Part shown: piece after piece, positions 25,801 to 34,853 of the stretch
Layout: each line of letters opens with the position of its first letter
Numbering within the stretch: position 1 is the stretch's first letter
Notes under the pieces: generated by a model
What the model was told of the DNA's origin: nothing
Databases searched by the model: none
Seen by the model: only the letters and a program-made list of their open reading frames with translations
Program-made: the position numbers and the translations under genes
NCBI GenBank assembly: GCA_002390745.1
Contig: DGQK01000022.1
Span: 131,484-195,483, forward strand
Source of the DNA: Bacteroidetes bacterium UBA4416
GTDB taxonomy: Bacteria; Bacteroidota; Bacteroidia; B-17B0; Aurantibacillaceae
Reading direction: 5' to 3'
Length of the DNA: 64,000 nucleotides

Positions 25801-28800
25801 TATTCGGCCCGCTCACCTGTGTCCAGGCACCGGTAGATGTTCCGGTTGGCGTGTTGGCCGCTAAGGCAACAGAGTAAGTCGCACATAAACTTTGGTCCGG
25901 CCCGGCATTGGCGATTGGCGTATTGTAGACCTTCACGATCACGGTATCTTTCGCCGGTGTACAGGTTCCGTTACTCATGGTCCAGAGGAATTTGTAAGTG
26001 CCTTCCGCTAAGCCATTCACGCCGGATGTAGCGCTGGTGGTGTTTGTGAAGACTCCTGTATTTGGTCCGCTCACCTGGGTCCAGGCTCCTGAGGCCGTGC
26101 CTGTCGGCGTGTTGGCTGCTAAAGCAACGGAGTAAGTCGCGCATAAACTTTGGTCCGGCCCGGCGTTGGCGATTGGCGTATTGTAGACCTTCACGATCAC
26201 CGTGTCATTCACCGGTGCGCAGTTGCCATTGCTCATGGTCCAGAGGAATTTATAAGTACCTTCCGCTAAGCCTGTAACAGATGATGTAGCGCTGGTGGTG
26301 TTGGTGAAAGCGGCTGTATTTGGTCCGCTCACCTGTGTCCAGGCGCCGGTGGCAGTGCCTGTCGGTGTATTGGCTGCTAAAGTAGCGGAGTAGGTGGCGC
26401 AGAGGCTTTGGTCCGGCCCGGCATTGGCAATAGGTGGATTGTAGATCCGGAGTTCTACGGTATCTTTTGCCGGCGTACAGTTACCATTGCTTACCGTCCA
26501 TATAAAGCGGTAGGTTCCCTCTATCAGTGAGCCTGCTGAAGCCCCCGGAGAAACTGAATTGCTGAATACCGCCGTGTTAGGGCCGCTTAGCTGTGTCCAG
26601 GCACCTGTCAGGATGCCCGGTGGTACGGAGGCTACCAGGGTTACGCTGTAGGTATTGCATAAGATCTGGTCAGGACCGGCATTGGCTGTAGGCGTGAGGT
26701 TTACGATCACCGTCGCCGTATCTTTCGACAGGCAGGTGTTCCGGTTCACGGTGACGACGTATTGCGTGGTCTCCGGATTGCCGCTTGAATTGGTTCCCGT
26801 GACAACAGGATTGGCAATACTGCCAGAACTCAGGCTGCCAACGGGAGTCCAGGTATACGTGTAGCCTGTAATCGCCGGATAGCCAATGTTTGCAGTCTGT
26901 CCGGAGCAGATGACTGTATCTCTGGCAAAATGCCGAAGCGGCAATATGACCGGGATTTGCGCCGGGTTGCAGCTGCATGGGTTAATGGCGGTGTCTACCA
27001 CGGCAATAAGATTACAGGCGCTTCCCGAGGGAATCGTTAACGTATAGGAATAATTGTACGATCCGTTATTCGGAATCAGGGCATTGATGGAGTCTATGCC
27101 GATCAGGACATCACCTGGATTATAGATGCCGTTATTGTTGACATCCTGGTAGTAGCTGATCTTCGTTTTATTGCCCGGGTTAATGGCTTCGCCGGTATTA
27201 TTGATCGTGAAGCTGATATAGCCGATTTCTCCCGAAGGTGGATTTGGAACGGCATAGCCGCTTTGGTTACTGAGGGTGAGGTAGCCTTTGTAAGTGAACA
27301 CAGGGAGCGTATCGCCACCGGTATATACTTTTACACCACAATTGTTGCCGGAAACAGTACAGTATAAATTTGTGCTGCTGGTGGTTTTTGCTATAAAGTT
27401 GAAAATGCTGCAGCTTAGTGTATTGGCATCGCCTCTGTAATTGATGTTGAATTTAACGCTATCTCCGGCAACAATACCCGGAGGGAGCTTCCAGGAAAGC
27501 TCCTGCTGGTTGTTGACGGTGAAGATCGTCGGTGTTGTATTGACAGGGGCGTTGTGCAGGCCTGTGAAAGAGCCACCAACATAGGAAACCCCGGGAGGCA
27601 GGACCACTGTCACGGAATCGGTATTGCCAAAGTTCAGGCTTCCTGAATTTTTCACATAAACCTCAAGCATGGAAGGACTATTGCAGGGAGAGATGTAGGT
27701 ACTCTTTAACCGGGTATCGGTAAAATAAGGAGCCGTTGCGCCGTTGATACCAAGCTGCGATGAAAGCGATACCAGCTGGCCGGTAGGAGAGCCACAGGCA
27801 CTCTTGCCCTGGAAGCTGAAGCTGGCAAGGCTTCCGGAAGTATAGCCGCAGGACGTAATGACCTTAAACTTAATTTTCACAGAGTTCAGTGTGGGATCAA
27901 GGATGCCGGGCAAGCCGTTTGCCGCAATGGAAGGGCTTAATACAGAAACATTGTACTGATAAAGCGTACCGCCTATATAAACAGGATTGCTGATAGTAAC
28001 ATAAGGCGATGCGGTAGGGTAGGAGAGCAAGGAACTGCCGGGAATAATGGATACGCCAACCGGAAGGTTCACCGTTAAGGTCAGCGAATAGGCGCTGCCG
28101 AGCTGGATGTTGATGCCTTCTACCGTATAAGCCGCTGTATCGCACAGGTTGATGTTGGCAGGAGGACTGATTACATTGGTGATCAGAAGAGGCGATTGGG
28201 GCGTCAGTTTTAATTTGATGGTTTTCGGCGTGCATGGGTAATTAGCCAGGCTGGTAGGGTAGCCCTGGCAATTCCAGCCGGCATGCACGATGATACTATC
28301 TACGCCACAGGACGTGTAGGTCCCCGTCAGGCGGTAGGTTTTGGTATTGCCTGCAGCAATATTACCGGCCTGGTAGATACCGCCGACAGGCGTTAAGGTT
28401 GCCGATGTAGAAATGTCTACCACCTGTGTGATCGTTACGCCCGATATCTGGGGAGCCGTAAACCAGGTGTTTGCCGCTGTAGAGTTGGAGGTGTTGGATA
28501 AGGAAATGTCCCAGGTCGCCATGTTGGTGTTGGCAATGATATTGGGCAGGGGAGACTGCAGGAAAATATCAGGGCCATTGTACAGAATAATGTCCTGCCC
28601 GACGGTAGATGATATGTTGGAGGCCGGGTTCTGGATCAGGAAAGGCCCTGGCTTGAATTTCCAGTTATAGGTGATGGGCTGCTGTATATTTTGCACTACC
28701 TGGCAGCTTGGCTGGATCTTTACATTCAGAACGCCATAGAAGCCATCATCGCTTGGTGTGATGAGCGGATTAGAGCCTGTGAAAAACTGCCCGACAGGAA

Positions 28801-31465
28801 ATTTAAATACGTTGGTGGCCGTACTTAACGGGCTGAGGGTGAAGCTCGGAGAGCCCGATCCTGCAAGGGTTCCGGAGGTTCTTACTTCTGAAAAATCAGC
28901 AGAGACGAACCGGTAACCTACCGGCACAATCACTTCCAGGGTATCAATGGTAGCCCAGCGCCTCACTTCGAACGGAAAAAGGTTGCCGCCGGCGTAGTTA
29001 CTGCAGCAAGGGCCTATACTCAGGTAATAGTTCTGAGTGATATTGACGATGTTGCAATTATTCACGGTATAACTGTCGGGCCCGTAATTGGTATAGTAAT
29101 AACCAATGATGCTGAAGTTACCCTGGAAATTATTACAGGAGAATTTATTGACGGCGTTTGTTGGCAAAGCAATGTCAGAGGTATAAAATTCATTGGTGCA
29201 TACGGCAGGTAAAATAGTTCCTCCTGTATTGGATGATACCCTGTATTTGGGCTCAAATACCAGGGAATCGTTATTCAGAAATACAAAACCTGCCGAAACC
29301 CCTCCTGAGGCGATCAATGCGGTGCTGCTGAGATTGTAGGTGTATGTTGCTACCGGGTTGATATATGCCCCGCCCGGGATGTTGCAGGTGGCAAATAAGG
29401 CATTGGCCCGGTAGATCTTTAAGTTGCCCCCCAGGGCTGTCAGGTAATTTCCGTTGGTAATCGTTGAGCTTACATAACAGTATTGCCAGAAAGGATGAGT
29501 CACATCTGTTTTAATAACGCCGGTATATTTTGAGGTAATCGTATCCCCGTACATAGCACGGTTTGTACGGATAGCACTGAAATTCAGGGAGCCGGAAGCA
29601 TCCGGAAGCCCATTGTTATCATTGTCAGGCAGGCCATAGGAGGTACGCTGGATCGAAAAATCCTTGAAAGTTAGGCCCACGCAGGTAATAGGGCATAGGA
29701 TGTCGAGCGGGAAAGTGTTGTTGGTTGTCAGGATCTCGCAGCCACATGCTGCCGAAGGAGAGTAAAACACGTCAATGCCTACATTCCCGGGACCACCCGC
29801 ACAGGAACTGCAATTGGCTGTCAGCCCTATCAGGATTTGTGCCTGCTCGAGCGTAAAGGGGGCACCTCCGTTGAATATGGCCGTGATCACATTGCCGCTT
29901 TGGGAAACAGAAGCAGGCAGCCATGTTGAGGTATTGTTATACGCTATTATTTTCACGGTCCCCGGATTATAAGTGGCGCAGGGAGGCAGGGTATACTTTA
30001 CCTTCCAGTATGCATCCGAGCCAACCGGGTAAGAGAAATTATAGCCCGACAGCAAATAGTTGAAGGTTGCCGTTGAGCCTGATACCAGTGACGAAGGCGA
30101 GCCGTTATTGGAAACAGCCGAGTTAAAGGCCAGGTGGTTGTATACTTTTCCCCAGTTCTCCACCACCTGGTAGTTGTTCAGGCAGATGCTCTGGTAATCG
30201 CCTTTGTAGCGCCATCCGTTGATCACGCTCGATTGGCAGCAGGAGGTCACATCCCAGGTAATGATGAGTACATCGCCTGCATTAATGCTGGGGATGTGAA
30301 GTGTGAAGGCTCCTTTCGGATTGGCCGGCAGGCACCCGAAAGCAACATTGTTCTGAGTGGCTGAAGGCGTGTAAGAAGCAGGCGCCCCTCCGTTGGTGCT
30401 GATCCTGATGCTGGAAATATCGATAGCCGATTGCAGCCCTGAATTATAACCTGCGCCGGTGGCCTGGAAGATCTCAAGGTTTACATTGATGGCCTGGCCA
30501 GCACCGGTGTTTTCTACCTTCAGCTGCTGGGTGCTGATGTTGCCCGGCATGAGGCACACCACCTGGCTGCCCTGAGGTGTGATCTGGAGGTTGGGAATAA
30601 AGTTCGGGAATACCACGTTGGCATTCGATAACGTGGTTTGACAGGCCTGATTGCCACAGCCCCAGCTGGCTTCAAAGCTCGACAGAACCGAGGAGCAATT
30701 GAGAATGGAAATGGTTTCACAGATCGTAATGCTTTCTCCCGATTCGAATAGACCGTTATTGTTGCCCACAGATGCAAAATCCGCAGGTCCTAATAAAAAT
30801 GTCTCTGTACCACCGGAACTGGTCCAGGTACCGGCACTCACCCCGGTAATTTGCACGCCGTTGCCATGAATATCTTTAAGAGTAACAGCGCTTAGTTCTC
30901 CCAGTCCGCCATTAATAATCGTAATACAGCGGTTGAATGTACCTCCGATAGCACCGGCGTACGATTGGTTGGTGATGGTGGTGATAGAAAGATTGGGCTG
31001 TTTGATGACATAGTTGCCGGTTGTATGGGTGTTGTAATAGGCGGATGAATTAGCTGTATAGTTAACCTTGATCGTGTTCTCAATCGGATTTCCGGCAGAT
31101 AGGAATGCCAGCACATCACAGTTTACGGAAGCAGTATAGGTAACCACCACGGAAGAAAGCGTCGGGATATTGGCAATGGAAAAGGTAGGAGCATTTAAAG
31201 GGACAATGCTCGTTGCGGTTGCGTTGGTCACAGAGCCCACCTGGTAAATCACGCCGCTGGGCATGGTCAGGTTCACGCTCACATTGCTTAACGTGAACGG
31301 AGAGGGGTTGTTGATCGTAAACGAAAACACCTTGGCTTGCCCGCAGATGGTCATATCTGCGGGCACAGATGAGGAAATGGTGATATGAGAGCCTAATTGG
31401 GTTTGTGAGTAAAGTCCAAAAACAGATACGGTAAATAAGTAAAGCAGAATAAATTTCCTGACCAT
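22811..31465 (-). CDS. Giant secreted repeat protein with type IX secretion/gliding C-terminal domain
   Basis: A 2884-residue protein. A signal peptide covers residues 1-21. Residues 25 to about 1500 hold many Ig-like/DUF11-type modules (for example FSFTINNPSPFTLSNVSVNL). Residues 1594-2622 are twelve PKD/Ig-like repeats of about 86 residues, each starting ANAGPDQ and holding two Cys that probably form a disulfide; ten are near-identical. PKD domains follow (WNWSFGDSQVDF). The last 90 residues are a gliding-motility-associated C-terminal domain (FIPNSFTPNGDGLNDMF ... FDRWGQQLF), the signal for type IX secretion and surface attachment. It is probably a cell-surface adhesin. No T9SS core genes are in the window. 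Confidence 0.95.
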   Translation of the reverse strand: MVRKFILLYLFTVSVFGLYSQTQLGSHITISSSVPADMTICGQAKVFSFTINNPSPFTLSNVSVNLTMPSGVIYQVGSVTNATATSIVPLNAPTFSIANIPTLSSVVVTYTASVNCDVLAFLSAGNPIENTIKVNYTANSSAYYNTHTTGNYVIKQPNLSITTITNQSYAGAIGGTFNRCITIINGGLGELSAVTLKDIHGNGVQITGVSAGTWTSSGGTETFLLGPADFASVGNNNGLFESGESITICETISILNCSSVLSSFEASWGCGNQACQTTLSNANVVFPNFIPNLQITPQGSQVVCLMPGNISTQQLKVENTGAGQAINVNLEIFQATGAGYNSGLQSAIDISSIRISTNGGAPASYTPSATQNNVAFGCLPANPKGAFTLHIPSINAGDVLIITWDVTSCCQSSVINGWRYKGDYQSICLNNYQVVENWGKVYNHLAFNSAVSNNGSPSSLVSGSTATFNYLLSGYNFSYPVGSDAYWKVKYTLPPCATYNPGTVKIIAYNNTSTWLPASVSQSGNVITAIFNGGAPFTLEQAQILIGLTANCSSCAGGPGNVGIDVFYSPSAACGCEILTTNNTFPLDILCPITCVGLTFKDFSIQRTSYGLPDNDNNGLPDASGSLNFSAIRTNRAMYGDTITSKYTGVIKTDVTHPFWQYCYVSSTITNGNYLTALGGNLKIYRANALFATCNIPGGAYINPVATYTYNLSSTALIASGGVSAGFVFLNNDSLVFEPKYRVSSNTGGTILPAVCTNEFYTSDIALPTNAVNKFSCNNFQGNFSIIGYYYTNYGPDSYTVNNCNIVNITQNYYLSIGPCCSNYAGGNLFPFEVRRWATIDTLEVIVPVGYRFVSADFSEVRTSGTLAGSGSPSFTLSPLSTATNVFKFPVGQFFTGSNPLITPSDDGFYGVLNVKIQPSCQVVQNIQQPITYNWKFKPGPFLIQNPASNISSTVGQDIILYNGPDIFLQSPLPNIIANTNMATWDISLSNTSNSTAANTWFTAPQISGVTITQVVDISTSATLTPVGGIYQAGNIAAGNTKTYRLTGTYTSCGVDSIIVHAGWNCQGYPTSLANYPCTPKTIKLKLTPQSPLLITNVISPPANINLCDTAAYTVEGINIQLGSAYSLTLTVNLPVGVSIIPGSSLLSYPTASPYVTISNPVYIGGTLYQYNVSVLSPSIAANGLPGILDPTLNSVKIKFKVITSCGYTSGSLASFSFQGKSACGSPTGQLVSLSSQLGINGATAPYFTDTRLKSTYISPCNSPSMLEVYVKNSGSLNFGNTDSVTVVLPPGVSYVGGSFTGLHNAPVNTTPTIFTVNNQQELSWKLPPGIVAGDSVKFNINYRGDANTLSCSIFNFIAKTTSSTNLYCTVSGNNCGVKVYTGGDTLPVFTYKGYLTLSNQSGYAVPNPPSGEIGYISFTINNTGEAINPGNKTKISYYQDVNNNGIYNPGDVLIGIDSINALIPNNGSYNYSYTLTIPSGSACNLIAVVDTAINPCSCNPAQIPVILPLRHFARDTVICSGQTANIGYPAITGYTYTWTPVGSLSSGSIANPVVTGTNSSGNPETTQYVVTVNRNTCLSKDTATVIVNLTPTANAGPDQILCNTYSVTLVASVPPGILTGAWTQLSGPNTAVFSNSVSPGASAGSLIEGTYRFIWTVSNGNCTPAKDTVELRIYNPPIANAGPDQSLCATYSATLAANTPTGTATGAWTQVSGPNTAAFTNTTSATSSVTGLAEGTYKFLWTMSNGNCAPVNDTVIVKVYNTPIANAGPDQSLCATYSVALAANTPTGTASGAWTQVSGPNTGVFTNTTSATSGVNGLAEGTYKFLWTMSNGTCTPAKDTVIVKVYNTPIANAGPDQSLCATYSVALAANTPTGTSTGAWTQVSGPNTAAFTNTTSATSSVTGLAEGTYKFLWTMSNGNCTSVNDTVLVKVYNTPIANAGPDQSLCATYSATLAANTPTGTATGAWTQVSGPNTAAFTNTTSATSSVTGLAEGTFKFLWTMSNGNCTPVNDTVIVKVYNTPVANAGPDQSLCATYSATLAANTPTGTSTGVWTQVNGPNTGVFTNTTSATSSVTGLAEGTYKFLWTMSNGNCTPVNDTVIVKVYNTPVANAGPDQSLCATYSVALAANTPTGTASGAWTQVSGPNTGVFTNTTSATSSVTGLAEGSYRFLWTMSNGSCTPAKDTVIVKVYNTPVANAGPDQSLCATYSATLAANTPTGTATGAWTQVSGPNTAAFTNTTSATSSVTGLAEGTYKFLWTMSNGNCTPVNDTVIVKVYNTPVANAGPDQSLCATYSATLAANTPTGTATGAWTQVSGPNTGVFTNTTSATSGCELALAEGTYKFLWTMSNGTCTPAKDTVIVKVYNTPVANAGPDQSLCATYSTTLAANSPTGTASGAWTQVSGPNTAAFTNTTSATSGVSALAEGTYKFLWTMSNGNCTSVNDTVLVKVYNTPIANAGPDQSLCATYSATLAANTPTGTATGAWTQVSGPNTAAFTNTISATSSVTGLAEGTYKFLWTMSNGNCISVNDTVLVKVYDAPVSNAGTDHTVCAQSSASLAANNPAGTSTGLWTATGGGSFTTATQYNTDVNGLAGGNVYMFVWTVSNGTCPVARDTVIVNDYELPTVNFSADKTEICEYSCIDFKDLSVAYQSDLIVSWYWNFNNGTGSSLQNTKVCYGTQGVYPTQLTVTSQAGCVNSGTLPGGITVHPNAVANFRVDPSEIDLTTIVQFTDQSAHTDNWNWSFGDSQVDFNQNPTHLYQDTGLFVVTLIADNQYQCPDTASLTIHVKEVPSLFIPNSFTPNGDGLNDMFLVVINDYDPTEFELRIFDRWGQQLFMSNDPLVGWNGTFKGADVKMDVYVYMVTARFKGGPDKRLRKYTGNVNVIR
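23846..26428 (-). repeat. Ten tandem 258-base coding repeats
   Basis: Ten head-to-tail units of 258 bases (one of 261) encode ANAGPDQSLC...VKVYNTP modules. A diverged unit flanks the array on each side (up to 26686 and down to 23597). The units differ as mosaics of a few alternatives: AAFTN or GVFTN, SSVTG or SGVNG, and NCTPVNDTV, TCTPAKDTV or NCTSVNDTV. This indicates gene conversion or unequal exchange within the array. Confidence 0.95.
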
Positions 31466-31656
31466 GTGATCACAGGTTTTTATAAGTTAAACGTATAGAA
31501 CATGGGGAGTTCGGAGGAGCCAAAAGAACGGAAAAGGAACCAGGAGCCTGATCAAAAATCAATTAAATGATCTATGATTTTCTAAAAATAGATAAAAAAT
31601 AGTATTCCTAACAAATTTCGAACGTACTTTATTGTAAAATTATTTTTGACTTTACA

Positions 31657-31688
31657 CAAAAAAATCCCGCCTTTTGGGCGGGATTTGT
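31657..31688 (-). terminator. Intrinsic terminator after the S8 protease gene
   Basis: Perfect arms AAATCCCGCC / GGCGGGATTT around a TTTT/AAAA loop, followed on the minus strand by a T run. It lies 20 bases past the stop and separates the protease transcript from the giant surface-protein gene. Confidence 0.88.
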
Positions 31689-31709
31689 TAGAAAACAGCA
31701 GTTCACTCA

Positions 31710-33317
31710 TTAACCTTTTACTTTCACCATGCCCTGGGCCATTTTTACAGCTTCGTAAAGATTTACGATACCACCCGTTTTAGATAGCTCGCTGAATTTC
31801 ACCAGCTCATCGCCTTTCCTTGAAGCTTCCGGTTTGATGACCTTGGCATTTTTATAGGTTTTTACGGATGATTTGGTCAGGATCTTAATCAGCTGCTTTG
31901 GTGTCAGCTCAGGGAAATAGGATTTCAACACTGCTGCCACACCAGCTACTACTGGCGCAGCCATACTCGTGCCGCTGGCATCTTTATACTGGTTCAGATC
32001 GGGTACCGTAGAATAAATATCCACTCCGGGCGAGAAAATATCGACCGTTTTTTTACCATAGTTGCTGAAAGGCGCTACAATGGCGTCGTCTTTTTTCCAG
32101 CTCAGAGCGCCAATGTCGATGAAGTTGGGAGCGGTTTTACCGTTCTCCATTTTTTTGCAGGGATAATGCACGATCTCGTCAATGTTTTCAGAAGCATTGC
32201 CGGCTGCATGAATCAGCAGCACACCTTTGCTTTCGGCATATTTTACTGCATCATCCACTGCTTTTTTGCCGGGAGAATACTTTTTTCCAAAACTCATGTT
32301 GATGATCTGGGCACCATTGTCAACCGCATAGCGGATGGCGTTGGCCACATCCTTGTCGCGCTCATCGCCATCCGGAACGCAACGAACGCTCATGATGCGC
32401 ACATTATCTGCAACCCCGTCCATGCCAATGCCGTTTTTTCTCTTGGCAGCAATAATACCGGCCACATGCGTACCGTGAAAAGCACCCGGGCCTTTGCAAT
32501 CAGCATTTCCGTAATATTTCTCGTTGATGTCGTTATAATTGTCGCCTACAATAGAGCGTGTATCAAAGTTCACATCCAGGCGGCTGCCATCCATGCCTTT
32601 CAGCGCTTCGTCCAGCTGCTCCACCAGCTCGTCAGGCTCCATGCCTGAAGCTGCCTGCGCCATCGCGATCATTTTTCCCTGTTTGTCTTTTTGTTCTTTG
32701 GCATCGAATGCTTTCAGATCATCCAACGTCACTTTCTCCACTCCTTTTTCCTTTTTGATCTTATCCAACACACCGGCCACCGCATCGCGGATAAACTTGT
32801 ATTGGTTGGCAGTAGCTTCCGCCTGCGCAACTTCCTTATCGTAATCGGCCTTTACCACCTGGTAAAATTTAAATTCCTTTTTCTCCTCTTTCGTTTTCAG
32901 GTCTGCTTCCGTTTTGCCATTGTACTTAGCATGCAGGTCTTTGTACACACGTGTCAGCTCCAGGTTATCCTTCTCCACATTTCTGCCGTCCTTGTTGCCC
33001 AGGAAGCTCCAGCCGTGAATATCGTCGATATAGCCATTCTTGTCGTCATCGATACCGTTTCCTGCAATCTCTCCGGGATTGGTCCACATCACATCTTTCA
33101 GGTCCTCATGCGTATAATCCACGCCGCTGTCCAGTACCGCCACAACCACTGTGGTCGATTTTTTTCCTTTCAGGAGCTCTTCGTAAGTCCTTTCAGTGCT
33201 CACGCCGTTTACGCCATCCTTTGTGGCGTCTAGGTTAAACCAGTTGTCAGGACGTTTGGTTTGAGCCTGGCTCATCAGAGCAAAGCATAGGGCAGCGGCA
33301 AGGGTGATCTTTTTCAT
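31710..33317 (-). CDS. Subtilisin-like serine protease (S8 family), secreted
   Basis: A 535-residue protein started at the ATG at 33317, which gives a clean signal peptide (MKKITLAAALCFALMSQA); an upstream ATG at 33377 would hide it. Catalytic residues are D63 (VVAVLDSGVDYTHED), H281 (HGTHVAGI) and S451 (GTSMAAPVVAGV), with oxyanion Asn at about residue 374 (HAAGN). The spacing from D to H is 218 residues, far larger than the roughly 30-40 of subtilisin. The extra part is a charged helical insert at about 105-265. It probably acts outside the cytoplasm on proteins or peptides. No C-terminal sorting domain was recognised. Confidence 0.94.
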   Translation of the reverse strand: MKKITLAAALCFALMSQAQTKRPDNWFNLDATKDGVNGVSTERTYEELLKGKKSTTVVVAVLDSGVDYTHEDLKDVMWTNPGEIAGNGIDDDKNGYIDDIHGWSFLGNKDGRNVEKDNLELTRVYKDLHAKYNGKTEADLKTKEEKKEFKFYQVVKADYDKEVAQAEATANQYKFIRDAVAGVLDKIKKEKGVEKVTLDDLKAFDAKEQKDKQGKMIAMAQAASGMEPDELVEQLDEALKGMDGSRLDVNFDTRSIVGDNYNDINEKYYGNADCKGPGAFHGTHVAGIIAAKRKNGIGMDGVADNVRIMSVRCVPDGDERDKDVANAIRYAVDNGAQIINMSFGKKYSPGKKAVDDAVKYAESKGVLLIHAAGNASENIDEIVHYPCKKMENGKTAPNFIDIGALSWKKDDAIVAPFSNYGKKTVDIFSPGVDIYSTVPDLNQYKDASGTSMAAPVVAGVAAVLKSYFPELTPKQLIKILTKSSVKTYKNAKVIKPEASRKGDELVKFSELSKTGGIVNLYEAVKMAQGMVKVKG

Positions 33318-33442
33318 AATTGATGTTATTGTTTTAACTGCCTTGATAAACGAAGGCAGGATGATTAGTATGAGCAAGTTAACATTTTATTTTTTGAATC
33401 AAATGTTAATTTTTGCAGGAAAGAAATAGCCGGGATGAAAGG

Positions 33443-34840
33443 TTAATTACTCATTTGGGAAATGCTCCGGATGAGGTCGTGCCTGGTAATAATGTGAATG
33501 CTGCCACTCAGGTCTTTCATCAGCACAGCATTGTTTTCCCTGGTGATGAGTTTCGAAACCTCTTCCATGGGAGCCTGCCCGCTTACCATCGGGAAAGGGG
33601 CCTGCATCAGCTCTTCCACTTTTTTAGCTTTTAAGGACGGGTCGTTCAATAATTGAGAGAACAGTACGCTGTCGTTCAGGGATCCTACAAAGTCGGTTCC
33701 TTTTCTTACCGGGATCTGGGAGATGTCAAATTGATGCATCACATTCAGCGCATCGTTGAGCGTAGACCCCGCATCCACGGTAATCAGCTTTTGGTTTTTA
33801 TGAAACGCGATGAGGTCTATTGCTTTCGGTTTCCTGATTTCCAGGAAGCCACGGTCGCGCATCCAGTCGTCGTTAAACGCTTTCGCCAGGTAGCGTGTAC
33901 CATGATCATGGAAGATCACCACAACCACATCGCCTTGTTTGAACAGGTCTTTCATTTGCATGAGGCCTGCCATTGCCGCGCCGGAACTGTTCCCTACAAA
34001 AATACCTTCCTCGCGCGGAAGGCGCCTGGTCATAATAGCTGCATCGCGGTCCGTTACTTTTTCGAAATGATCGATCACGCTGAAGTTCACATTTTTTGGT
34101 AAAAAGTCTTTACCAATGCCTTCGGTGGCGTATGGGTAGATCTCGTTTTTATCGAATATGCCGGTTTCTTTATATTTTTTAAATACGGAACCATAGGTAT
34201 CGATGCCAAGCACTTTGATATCCGGGTTCTTTTCCTTCAGGTATTGCCCGGTACCGCAAATGGTGCCGCCCGTTCCGGTGCCCACAACCAGGTGGGTGAT
34301 CTTTCCTTCGGTCTGCTCCCATATTTCAGGGCCCGTTTGCTTGTAGTGCGCAATTGAATTCGACAGGTTATCGTACTGGTTGAGTTTATATGAACCGGGA
34401 ATTTCTGCTGCCAGGCGAGAAGAAACGGAATAATAGGATCGTGGGTCCTCCGGCTCCACATCAGAAGGGCACAACACAACATCGGCGCCGAAGGCACGCA
34501 GGGCATCCAGCTTCGCCTTGCTTTGCTTGTCCGTAGTTGTAAAGATGCATTTGTAGCCTTTCACAACCGCAGCAATAGCCAGCCCCATTCCTGTATTGCC
34601 GCTGGTGGCTTCAATGATGGTGCCGCCCGGTTTCAAATGCCCCGCTTTTTCGGCATCTTCGATCATCTTCACCGCCATGCGGTCTTTGATGGAGTTGCCC
34701 GGATTGGTCGTTTCCACTTTTGCGAGAACGGTGCAGGGAAGATCCCTTGTAATCGCATTTATCCGGACCAGAGGCGTGTTGCCAATTGTCTCAAGGATGT
34801 TTCTGCTTATTTTTTGATATGCGGAGCGGCTCTTCTGCAA
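33443..34840 (-). CDS. Cystathionine beta-synthase-like enzyme, downstream copy
   Basis: A 465-residue PLP enzyme. The N-terminal part has ETIGNTPLVRIN, the PLP lysine in NPGNSIKDRMA, the TSGNTGMGLA loop and VGTGTGGTICGTGQYL. The C-terminal 130 residues hold two CBS motifs (ITVDAGSTLNDALNVM and APFPMVSGQAPMEEVS). It likely joins homocysteine and serine to cystathionine, or makes cysteine-type products. It is a tandem paralogue of the 34854-36233 gene, starting 13 bases after that stop. The codon matching the paralogue's ATG is GCA here, so translation probably begins at TTG 34840 (LQKSRSAYQK). Confidence 0.92.
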   Translation of the reverse strand: MQKSRSAYQKISRNILETIGNTPLVRINAITRDLPCTVLAKVETTNPGNSIKDRMAVKMIEDAEKAGHLKPGGTIIEATSGNTGMGLAIAAVVKGYKCIFTTTDKQSKAKLDALRAFGADVVLCPSDVEPEDPRSYYSVSSRLAAEIPGSYKLNQYDNLSNSIAHYKQTGPEIWEQTEGKITHLVVGTGTGGTICGTGQYLKEKNPDIKVLGIDTYGSVFKKYKETGIFDKNEIYPYATEGIGKDFLPKNVNFSVIDHFEKVTDRDAAIMTRRLPREEGIFVGNSSGAAMAGLMQMKDLFKQGDVVVVIFHDHGTRYLAKAFNDDWMRDRGFLEIRKPKAIDLIAFHKNQKLITVDAGSTLNDALNVMHQFDISQIPVRKGTDFVGSLNDSVLFSQLLNDPSLKAKKVEELMQAPFPMVSGQAPMEEVSKLITRENNAVLMKDLSGSIHIITRHDLIRSISQMSN

Positions 34841-34853
34841 AAAAAAAGGTCGC

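Noticed and set aside
23846..26428. Regular repeats considered as a CRISPR array
   Set aside because: Units are 258 bases, in frame, and encode protein modules without unique spacers.
33318..33377. Upstream start of the S8 protease
   Set aside because: It adds residues before a clean signal peptide, so the ATG at 33317 is preferred.
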